A stretch of DNA of 64,000 nucleotides from Ralstonia condita. GTDB lineage: Bacteria > Pseudomonadota > Gammaproteobacteria > Burkholderiales > Burkholderiaceae. A program made the position numbers and the translations under genes. The stretch is from NCBI RefSeq assembly GCF_958405655.1, contig NZ_CATYWO010000001.1:1302001-1366000 (forward strand), given 5' to 3'. Within the stretch, counting starts at the first letter, position 1; each line of letters opens with the position of its first letter. The notes under the pieces were generated by a model. That model was not told the origin of the DNA, searched no databases, and saw nothing but the letters and a program-made list of their open reading frames with translations. Below, piece by piece: positions 8,700-15,765 of the stretch.

Positions 8700-8852
8700 G
8701 GTATCGAGCAGGTCAACAAGGCAGTCACGCTGATGGACGAAGCTACGCAGCAGAGCGCCGCGCTGGTGGAGCAAGCGGCGGCTGCCGCTGAATCGCTGGA
8801 AGAGCGAGCGCAGGCGCTGAAAGCTGCCATCGCAGCTTTTCGCCTGGCCTGA
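8700..8852 (+). pseudogene. 3' remnant of a methyl-accepting chemotaxis protein gene
   Basis: The frame 8700-8852 ends in TGA and reads GIEQVNKAVTLMDEATQQ, then SAALVEQAAAAAESLEE. This is the typical end of the signalling helical hairpin of chemoreceptors (compare the usual VNQAVTQMDEVTQQNAALVEEAAAAAESL). There is no start codon, ligand-binding domain, transmembrane segment or HAMP domain; the preceding 28 nt follow the fimbrial stop directly. It is therefore the last 50 codons of a chemoreceptor whose 5' part has been lost or replaced. Confidence 0.85.
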
Positions 8853-8879
8853 GTCAGGCCTGCCGCCGGGTGCGGCGCT

Positions 8880-9602
8880 TCACTCCGTCGTGCTCGGATT
8901 CCAGAAGGCCTGGGCGATATGCGGCTGCGCCTGCAGCGCACTGACGATGCGATCGAGCTCGGCAGCGTTCGCGGCGGTCGACATGAGCATCGCTTCGATT
9001 TCCACGTGGTCTTCCCCAAAGGGCTCGACCGACAGGTCGCTGATCGGATAGCTGGCCTCTTCCAGCAGGCGCTCCAGATCGGCCAGGGCCTCTTTCTGGC
9101 GGTTGCTGGTGGAGATGACGCACATCGTGTACGTGACTTCACTGGCCTGATTGTCGAGCGGCGTGCGGTTGATACGATCCACGACCGGGCGCAGCAGGAT
9201 GTTCGAGGCCAGGACGAACAGGGAAATCATCAGGGCCTGGCCGACGAGGTCGGAGCCCGCCGCCGCGCCCACGGCCGCCGACCCCCACAGCGTGGCGGCC
9301 GTGTTCAGCCCGCGCACGTTCAACCCTTCCTTCATGATGGTGCCGGCGCCCAGGAAGCCGACGCCCGACACCACATAGGCGATCACGCGGGTGGTGTCGG
9401 AAGCCGTGCCGACCTGCGCAGCCATATCGACAAAGGCTGCGGCCGCCACGGCCACCAGCGCGTTGGTGCGCAAGCCCGCGGTACGCTGCCTGACCTGCCG
9501 TTCGAAGCCGATCAGCGAGCCGAGCGCAAAGGCGGAGGCCAGGCTGATGAATGAATCCACCAGCGTGGGGATATTGAGATGGACGAGTGCTTGTGGCGTC
9601 AT
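8880..9602 (-). CDS. MgtC/SapB family membrane protein
   Basis: Encodes 240 aa. About four to five hydrophobic segments fill residues 15-145, with family motifs GSLIGFERQ, RTAGLRTNALV, GFLGAGTIMKEG and GLNTAATLW. A soluble C-terminal domain (about 155-240) resembles an ACT-like fold. MgtC proteins sit in the inner membrane and are associated with growth at low magnesium and, in pathogens, survival in host cells, partly by modulating F-type ATPase. No Mg-responsive leader is visible in the 108 nt to the next gene. Function here is inferred from family only. Confidence 0.9.
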   Translation of the reverse strand: MTPQALVHLNIPTLVDSFISLASAFALGSLIGFERQVRQRTAGLRTNALVAVAAAAFVDMAAQVGTASDTTRVIAYVVSGVGFLGAGTIMKEGLNVRGLNTAATLWGSAAVGAAAGSDLVGQALMISLFVLASNILLRPVVDRINRTPLDNQASEVTYTMCVISTSNRQKEALADLERLLEEASYPISDLSVEPFGEDHVEIEAMLMSTAANAAELDRIVSALQAQPHIAQAFWNPSTTE

Positions 9603-9710
9603 CGGCGGCTCCTTGTTGTAACGACCGGAGTCTTGCTCTGGTGCTGGATTGGGCGCCGATGCTTATAACACGGCGCCATGACACGCCGTGCGAGCCGGAG
9701 AGGCTGACGG

Positions 9711-10814
9711 CTACTTATAGTCCCACTGCATCTGCTCGGTAATCGACACGGCGTCCGACGTTTCGAGGCAGCGGTCAAGGTAGGCGAGCAGGGAACGCGG
9801 CTGGAAGCCGGTCTCCTGCACGAGCCGCGTGTTGTCGAACACGTAGCTCATGCTGGCGAACTTGGCATACAGGTGGATGCAGCGCGCAACCAGTCGCACG
9901 TTGCCATCGCCCGTCATGCGCAGGAACTTGCGTGCCAGCGCTTTCTCTTCGATCTTCTGCTGATACACATAGCCGGCCACGGCCTGGGCATCTTCTTCCG
10001 GCGTCTTGCAGCGCTTGAAGCGCGGGTAGAGCGTCTCGATGCGCTCCGAATGCGCGTCACCGGCACTGATGTGATACAGGTCGTGCGCCAGCGTGGCCTT
10101 GGTCGCCAGCCGCACGATGGCTTCGGCGCAGTCATCCACAGGAAGGATGTCGACGCGGTCGCTCAGGCGGCAGCTGAATGTCTCCAGCATCGCGACCATG
10201 CGCAGCATCCAGAAGATGCTGCCCGACGGCTCGCAACCCAGCGTGCTATGGCCCACGACGATGGACGGCCGCACCACCACCAACGGGAGTTCGGGCACGT
10301 GTTCGCGCAGCTTCAGCTCCGCCATCCCCTTGGAATACGTGTACGGCACGGCGTGCTGCTCCAGCGGCGGCACATCCCAGCTTTCGCTGACGTGGCGATC
10401 CGCCAGCTGGCCGCACGACATGGCCGTGCCGATCTGCACGAACCGCTTGAGCCGCTTGCCCTGCGACGCCAGGCGGCCGAGCGCGAGCACGCCGCCAACG
10501 TTGGTCTCCCACAGCGAGGGATGGTTCGAGAACGTCGCCAGCGCTGCGCAGTTGATGATGACCTCCGGGTCGCCCAGGTTGGCGGCACCGGCCTCGCGCA
10601 GGTCGAACGGCACGATCTGCGACTCGGTGATGCCGTCCAACGTGGCTTGAGCAAACTCGAAGCGACGCAGATTACTGCGCAGTCGTTCCAATCCTTCGGC
10701 GGGCGTATGGCCGCGCACGGCAAAGCGCGTGTCGGCCAGCAAACCTTTGGTTGCCAGGTTTGCGGCAATGGCGCCGCCCACAAAACCGGTCGCGCCGGTC
10801 AGCAGAATACTCAT
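9711..10814 (-). CDS. Extended SDR, NAD(P)-dependent epimerase/reductase-like protein
   Basis: Encodes 367 aa from ATG 10814 (MSILLTGATGFVGGAIAA); an upstream in-frame extension to 10958 is Arg/Pro-rich and not family-like. The Rossmann glycine motif TGATGFVGG is at residues 5-13. NCAALATF follows, then VQIGTAMSC and the catalytic YTYSK (YxxxK), and a C-terminal substrate domain. The layout resembles the thioester-reductase or male-sterility branch of extended SDRs. Substrate unknown. It is isolated, with 275 nt of gene-free DNA between it and the molybdenum hydroxylase operon. Confidence 0.82.
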   Translation of the reverse strand: MSILLTGATGFVGGAIAANLATKGLLADTRFAVRGHTPAEGLERLRSNLRRFEFAQATLDGITESQIVPFDLREAGAANLGDPEVIINCAALATFSNHPSLWETNVGGVLALGRLASQGKRLKRFVQIGTAMSCGQLADRHVSESWDVPPLEQHAVPYTYSKGMAELKLREHVPELPLVVVRPSIVVGHSTLGCEPSGSIFWMLRMVAMLETFSCRLSDRVDILPVDDCAEAIVRLATKATLAHDLYHISAGDAHSERIETLYPRFKRCKTPEEDAQAVAGYVYQQKIEEKALARKFLRMTGDGNVRLVARCIHLYAKFASMSYVFDNTRLVQETGFQPRSLLAYLDRCLETSDAVSITEQMQWDYK

Positions 10815-11089
10815 GCGAGAAAACTCGAATTCCTTGGGTGGCAAAGCCGGCAACTCGCCGGCTTGCGAACAATCTGCCTGCTGCCATACCGGCGAACGCG
10901 CACAGTGACGGTGCGCCCGGGGCAGGGGCAGGCGGTGGCGCCAGAGGCAGCCGCGCACGCGAAACAGGGTTCACGGGGCCGGATGGCTTCGCCGAGACAG
11001 CACGGCCGAACGCTGAGCAGAGTCAGCGAGTTATAAGAATGTAACCTTTCAGGCGCCTTTCAGCATCCCCTTTTGATGCGGGAATTGAC

Positions 11090-12121
11090 TCAGGTATGCG
11101 GCACGACGCAACTGGATGTGGCGTTTGCGGCAATTTCTCGCGCGGCCTTCGCGCCTTCCACCTGCAGGATGGTGGGCAGCGACACGCCATTCTTGGCGGC
11201 CGTAACCTCGGCCAGAATGGAAATCGCGATTTCCGGTGGTGTGCGGCTGCCGATGTAGATGCCGACCGGGCCGTGCAGTCGAGCCAGTTCGGCATCGCTG
11301 AGGTCGAATTCCTTCAGGCGCTCGCGGCGGTTGGCGTTATTGCGGCGGCTGCCCAGTGCGCCTACGTAGAAGGCGGGCGTCTTGAGCGCCTCCATGAGCG
11401 CAAGGTCGTCCAGCTTCGGATCGTGCGTGAGGGCGATCACGGCGCTGCGCTCGTCGAGCTTCATGGCCAGCACGGTGTCGTCCGGCATGGTGCGAACCAT
11501 GGTCACTCCCGGGATCGACCAGTCTTCGCTGTATTCCTCGCGTGGGTCGCACACCGTCACCTGGTAGTCCAACCCGACAGCGATCTGGCAAAGGTAGCGG
11601 GAGAGCTGCCCCGCGCCGATCAGCAGCATGCGGTAGCGCGGCCCATGGATCGTCACCAGGCGCTGCTCGTCGAACGCGAGACCGTCGGTCACGTTGGCAT
11701 GATCGAGCGTGGTTGCGCCGGTTGCCATGTCGAGTGTCCGCGCGACGAGCTGGCCGGCTTCCACCGCGTGCAGCAGGGCATCGATGCCACTGGAAGCCGT
11801 CAGCGGTTCGAGCACCAGTTGCAAGGTGCCGCCGCAGGGTAGGCCAAAGCGGTGCGCCTCTTCCGCGCTGATCCCATATTTGACCGCCTCGGGCCGGGTC
11901 TGCTGAAGACCCTCACGGCGCACGCGATCGATGAGGTCGTCTTCAATGCAGCCGCCCGACACCGAGCCCACGACGACGCCATCGTCGCGCAGCGCAAGCA
12001 TTGCGCCCTCGGGCCGCGGGGACGATCCCCAGGTTTTGACCACGGTGACCAGCAGCACGCGCCGCCCCTGTTCCAGCCAGCGCGCGCTGGTTTTCAAGAC
12101 TTCAAGATCGACGCTGTCCAT
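11090..12121 (-). CDS. XdhC/CoxF family molybdenum cofactor insertion protein
   Basis: Encodes 343 aa. The N-terminal XdhC/CoxI domain has TWGSSPRPEGAML, GSVSGGCIE and GLPCGGTLQLVLE, including the conserved cysteines. The C-terminal Rossmann domain has LLIGAGQLSRYL and ALTHDPKLDD, then GALGSRRN and GPVGIYIGSRTPPEIAISI. Proteins of this family bind molybdenum cofactor and help insert its sulfurated form into xanthine-oxidase-type enzymes. It is the last gene of the cox-like operon, 45 nt after coxG, which fits that job for the CoxLMS enzyme encoded upstream. Confidence 0.9.
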   Translation of the reverse strand: MDSVDLEVLKTSARWLEQGRRVLLVTVVKTWGSSPRPEGAMLALRDDGVVVGSVSGGCIEDDLIDRVRREGLQQTRPEAVKYGISAEEAHRFGLPCGGTLQLVLEPLTASSGIDALLHAVEAGQLVARTLDMATGATTLDHANVTDGLAFDEQRLVTIHGPRYRMLLIGAGQLSRYLCQIAVGLDYQVTVCDPREEYSEDWSIPGVTMVRTMPDDTVLAMKLDERSAVIALTHDPKLDDLALMEALKTPAFYVGALGSRRNNANRRERLKEFDLSDAELARLHGPVGIYIGSRTPPEIAISILAEVTAAKNGVSLPTILQVEGAKAAREIAANATSSCVVPHT

Positions 12122-12166
12122 GATGCGTTTCCTGCGCTTTGGCGCCTGTGCGAAGAGGAGGGCCGA

Positions 12167-12814
12167 TTATGCCCCGTGATGCAAAAACAGGTATGCCGCC
12201 GCCACGGCCACAATGGCGACGATGATCCACGGCCACGGATTGCGCGGCTGCACCGCCGGGCTGATCGCCGGGGTGCCTTGCGGCGCGCCGTGAGCCTGGA
12301 GCTGGCCAGTCGCCAGATCGGGAATGGCTTGCCCAGCGGGCATGCCGTCCACCGCGGCCGTGGCTTCATCGGTTGAGCCGAATTCCGCCGCAAAGCGCTG
12401 GAAGAATTCGTCTGCCAGCTTGCGCGCGGCACCGTCGATGAGCCGGGAGCCGATCTGCGCGAGCTTGCCCCCCACCTGCGCCGTGGCGGTGTAGGACAGC
12501 CGCGTGACGGTCGGCCCCTCGGGGGTGAGCTGCACCTGTGCGCTGCCCTTGCCGAAGCCCGCCGCGCCGCCCTGGCCGTCGAAGTGCAGCGAATAGCTGC
12601 GTGGGGGCGTGATGTCGGACAGCTGCATGCGCCCCTTGAAGCGGGCCTTGACGGGCCCAACCGCCGCTTGCATGGCGATTTCGTAAGCGTCATCGCCGGC
12701 GGCCGTGAGACTTTCGCAGCCGGGTATGCAGCGTTGCAGCACGGCGGGGTCGTTCAGGGCATCCCAGGCGGTCTGCAAGGGCACGGGCAGGAGGTGGGTC
12801 TGGGTCAGTTCCAT
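12167..12814 (-). CDS. coxG: CoxG-like protein, SRPBCC domain with C-terminal membrane anchor
   Basis: Encodes 215 aa from ATG 12814 (MELTQTHLLPVPLQTAWDAL). Residues 1-145 match the carbon monoxide dehydrogenase subunit G (START/SRPBCC) pattern: NDPAVLQRCIPGCESL, VGPVKARFKGRM and TATAQVGGKLAQIGSRLID. A linker and then one transmembrane helix (WPWIIVAIVAVAAAYLFL) close the protein. In Oligotropha carboxidovorans, CoxG is implicated in anchoring CO dehydrogenase to the membrane. The start overlaps the end of the VWA gene by 10 nt, so the two are translationally coupled. The longer frame to 13429 is a shadow of that gene. Confidence 0.88.
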   Translation of the reverse strand: MELTQTHLLPVPLQTAWDALNDPAVLQRCIPGCESLTAAGDDAYEIAMQAAVGPVKARFKGRMQLSDITPPRSYSLHFDGQGGAAGFGKGSAQVQLTPEGPTVTRLSYTATAQVGGKLAQIGSRLIDGAARKLADEFFQRFAAEFGSTDEATAAVDGMPAGQAIPDLATGQLQAHGAPQGTPAISPAVQPRNPWPWIIVAIVAVAAAYLFLHHGA

Positions 12815-14028
12815 GGTGCGGTGGCGGGGGCGTGAATAGGGTGGGGACGTGGAGCGCGCGTGCGCCGAGCATGCGCCAATTCCAGCTCCAGTGCCGTCAG
12901 GCTGTCGAAGTGGTGGGCCGGCAGCATCGCGTCGACGTGCGGCAGGATGGCTCGCACCCCCCGTGCCCGCGGCTCGAAGCCGGCGAAGCGCAGCAGCGGG
13001 TTGAGCCACAGGATGCGGTGGGCGAAGCGCGCCAGGCGCGCCATCTCGGCGTCCAGCAACTCGATGTGTTCGTGGTCGAGCCCGTCGGTCACGAGCAGCA
13101 CGGTGGCGCGGCCCGACAGCGTGCGTCGTGCCCAGTGGCGGTTGAATTCTGCGAGCGCGCCGCCGATGCGCGTGCCACCCGACCAGTCCGGCACGAGCTG
13201 GGCAATGGCCTGTACGGCGACATCCGGGTCGCGTTCCCTGAGTTGCCGCGACACATTGGTCAGCCGCGTGCCGAAGAGGAACGCCTGGATGCGTTCGCGC
13301 GATTGCACCAGCGCATGGCAGTAATACAGGACCGCGCGTGAATAGCGGCTCATCGAGCCTGAGATATCCAGCAGCAGAACAAGCGGCGGTGTGCGCTCCA
13401 CGGGTTGGCGATACCTCCATTCCGTCCATTCGCCGCCGGCGCGCACGGCCTGGCGGGCGGTGGCGCGCAGGTCAGGATGCCGCCCGCGCGATGCAGCGCT
13501 CAGCCGGCGCGTGCGCTCCTGCGCCAGATGCACACGCCGCTGGCGGATCACGTGCTGCAGCGTGCGCCATTCCGCCGCGCTGAGCGTATCGAAGTCGCGT
13601 GTGCGCAGCGCCTCGTGCGCGGAAAACGCCAATGGCGCCACGATGTCATGGCGCTCCCCGTCGGGTGAGGGGCCTGGCGGCAGGCTGGAGGAGGGCTGCG
13701 CGCGCAACGCATCGGCCAGGCGGTTGCTTCGCGTGGGCGGGATGCCGCCCCGCACCTTGGGCAGCAGCAGCGCGCGCAGCTTGGACTCCCAGTCCGGATC
13801 GCGCCAGAACACATTGAAGGCAGCATCGAACAGGATGCGCTCGTCGGGGTGTGAGACGAGCAGGGAGGCCAGCGCGCCCTTGACGTCCTCGCGCCGGCCG
13901 ATGTCGACATAGGCCAGGGCTTCGATCGCATCGACGGCGCGGGACGGCGCGAGCGCCATGCCGGCATTGCGCAGCAGGCGCACGAAGTGCGTCACGTTGC
14001 GGGCGAACATCGGCAGCGTCGCGTGCAT
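12805..14028 (-). CDS. coxE: CoxE-like VWA domain protein
   Basis: Encodes 407 aa. The N-terminal region is helical. The C-terminal VWA domain (about 210-390) shows the metal-dependent adhesion motif LLLDISGSMS (DxSxS) and later TDGLDHEH. In cox clusters, CoxE works with the AAA ATPase CoxD in maturation of the [CuSMoO2] site of CO dehydrogenase, or more generally in activating molybdenum hydroxylases. It starts 3 nt after the MoxR-type ATPase gene and overlaps coxG, so the three are a tight coupled block. Confidence 0.9.
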   Translation of the reverse strand: MHATLPMFARNVTHFVRLLRNAGMALAPSRAVDAIEALAYVDIGRREDVKGALASLLVSHPDERILFDAAFNVFWRDPDWESKLRALLLPKVRGGIPPTRSNRLADALRAQPSSSLPPGPSPDGERHDIVAPLAFSAHEALRTRDFDTLSAAEWRTLQHVIRQRRVHLAQERTRRLSAASRGRHPDLRATARQAVRAGGEWTEWRYRQPVERTPPLVLLLDISGSMSRYSRAVLYYCHALVQSRERIQAFLFGTRLTNVSRQLRERDPDVAVQAIAQLVPDWSGGTRIGGALAEFNRHWARRTLSGRATVLLVTDGLDHEHIELLDAEMARLARFAHRILWLNPLLRFAGFEPRARGVRAILPHVDAMLPAHHFDSLTALELELAHARRTRAPRPHPIHAPATAPWN

Positions 14029-14031
14029 CGC

Positions 14032-14928
14032 CTACTCCGGCAGCGCGGGCGCGGCCAGCAATTCGTGGATGGTCGGCGCATCGACTCGGGCCAGGTCGTC
14101 CTGGTATTTGAGCAGCACGCCCAGTGTGTCCTGCACCGATTGCGGATCGAGCTCCGTGACGTTGAGCGCGGCCAGCGCGCGGCACCAGTCGATGGCCTCG
14201 GCGATGCCGGGTGCCTTGAAGAGGTCGATGCCGCGCAGCCGGTGCACGAAATCCACCGCACGCTGTTGCAGGCGGGCGGCAGCCTCGGGCGCCCGCTGCG
14301 CCACGATCTGCAGCTCGCGCGCCTTGTCCGGATAACCGATCCACTGATACAGGCAGCGCCGCTTGAGCGCGTCGTGCACCTCGCGCGTGCGGTTCGACGT
14401 CATGATGACGAGCGGAATGACGTGTGCGCGCACGGTGCCGAACTCCGGAATCGACACCTGAAAATCCGATAGCAGTTCCAGCAGGAAGGCTTCGAACGGC
14501 TCGTCGGCGCGGTCGATCTCGTCGATCAGCAGGACACGCGGTGTGTCAGGGTGAGCCGGATCGGGCAGCAGCGCCTGCAGCAGCGGCCGCTTGAGCAGAA
14601 ACTCATCACGGTACAGCGTGTCGGCGCGTGGTTTTTCCCCGGCAGCTTCGGCCAGGCGCAGTGCCATGATCTGGCGCGGGTAGTCCCATTCGTACAGCGC
14701 ACTGGCGGTGTCCAATCCCTCGTAGCACTGCAGCCGCAGCAGCGGCGTGCCGAGCAGCCCGGCCGCCGCCTTCGCCAGCTCGGTCTTGCCGACGCCGGGT
14801 TCGCCTTCCAGGAACAACGGTCGTTGCATGCGCAACGCGAGGAACAGGGCAGTTGCCAGCTCGCGGCTGGCGAAATAGCCCTGTCCCTGCAGTTGCGAGA
14901 GGCAATCATCAATGGAGTCGACGGGCAT
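14032..14928 (-). CDS. coxD: CoxD-like MoxR-family AAA+ ATPase
   Basis: Encodes 298 aa. Walker A is GEPGVGKT at residues 42-49, Walker B is LLIDEID near residue 135, and sensor-1-like MTSNRTREVHDALKRRC follows near 185. MoxR ATPases act with VWA proteins as chaperones for metal-centre assembly; CoxD of O. carboxidovorans is required to build the Mo-Cu site. Position between coxM and coxE and the short gaps (21 nt and 3 nt) support that assignment. Related MoxR proteins exist outside cox operons, so the specific substrate enzyme is inferred from the neighbours. Confidence 0.9.
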   Translation of the reverse strand: MPVDSIDDCLSQLQGQGYFASRELATALFLALRMQRPLFLEGEPGVGKTELAKAAAGLLGTPLLRLQCYEGLDTASALYEWDYPRQIMALRLAEAAGEKPRADTLYRDEFLLKRPLLQALLPDPAHPDTPRVLLIDEIDRADEPFEAFLLELLSDFQVSIPEFGTVRAHVIPLVIMTSNRTREVHDALKRRCLYQWIGYPDKARELQIVAQRAPEAAARLQQRAVDFVHRLRGIDLFKAPGIAEAIDWCRALAALNVTELDPQSVQDTLGVLLKYQDDLARVDAPTIHELLAAPALPE

Positions 14929-14949
14929 GCGGCTCTCTGAGGGATACGT

Positions 14950-15756
14950 CTAGTGGTGTCTTGCCAGGGCCTGCTCCACCGCGCGTGCCGTCAGCACCGG
15001 AATCAGGTGCGCGCGATACTCCGGCGAGGCATGAAGATCGCCCACCAGATCATCGGCTGGCACCACCACCTTGCGCGCGGCTTCCGCCGTGAAGCTGGCC
15101 GACAGCGCCTGCTCCAGCGGCGTGCTGCGAAACACGCATGGCGCCGCACCCGTCACGGCCACACGCACGTTGTTGCCCTTGCGGCTGATAAATACACCGA
15201 CCAGTGCGAAACGCGACGCGGGGTTGCGGAACTTGACGTAGGCCGCCTGATCCGGCACCGGAAACTGCACCTCGGTGATGAGCTCGTCCGCTGCCAGCGC
15301 GGTCTCATACATGCCGAGGAAGAAGTCGTCCGCGGCGATGTTGCGGCGTTCGGTGACGACGGTCGCGTTCAGCCCGAGCACGGCTGCCGGGTAACACGCG
15401 GCCGGGTCGTTGTTGGCCAGCGACCCGCCAAGCGTGCCCATGGCGCGCACCTGCCTGTCGCCGATGCCGCCGGCCAACTCGGCCAGCGCAGGGAGCATGC
15501 GGCGCACCTCGTCGTTTTCCGCAACATCCGCATGGCGCGTGGCGGCACCCACGGTGATCACACCGGGCTGCGAGCGGATGCCTGCCATGCCGGGAATGCG
15601 CGTGACATCCACCAGCGTGGAGGGCTGCGCCAGGCGTAGCTTCATGGCTGCCAGCAGGCTCTGGCCGCCGCCGAGGTACTTCGCATCCGACTGCGTCTTG
15701 AGCGCCGTGACAGCGGTCTGGGCATCGGTGGCTTTCTGGTACTCGAAGTCGTACAT
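14950..15756 (-). CDS. coxM: FAD-binding medium subunit of a CO-dehydrogenase-like molybdenum hydroxylase
   Basis: Encodes 268 aa, close to the usual 280-290. FAD-binding motifs of the xanthine-oxidase-family medium subunit are present: YLGGGQSLLAAMKLRLAQP near residue 27 and MGTLGGSLANNDPA near 105, followed by the CO-dehydrogenase flavoprotein C-terminal domain. It passes electrons from the Fe-S subunit to the final acceptor. The gene lies 9 nt after coxL and is part of the coxSLM structural set. Confidence 0.92.
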   Translation of the reverse strand: MYDFEYQKATDAQTAVTALKTQSDAKYLGGGQSLLAAMKLRLAQPSTLVDVTRIPGMAGIRSQPGVITVGAATRHADVAENDEVRRMLPALAELAGGIGDRQVRAMGTLGGSLANNDPAACYPAAVLGLNATVVTERRNIAADDFFLGMYETALAADELITEVQFPVPDQAAYVKFRNPASRFALVGVFISRKGNNVRVAVTGAAPCVFRSTPLEQALSASFTAEAARKVVVPADDLVGDLHASPEYRAHLIPVLTARAVEQALARHH

Positions 15757-15765
15757 GTTCTGCTC

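Noticed and set aside
12815..13429. N-terminal extension of CoxG
   Set aside because: It is an off-frame reading of the VWA gene; CoxG homology starts at 12814.
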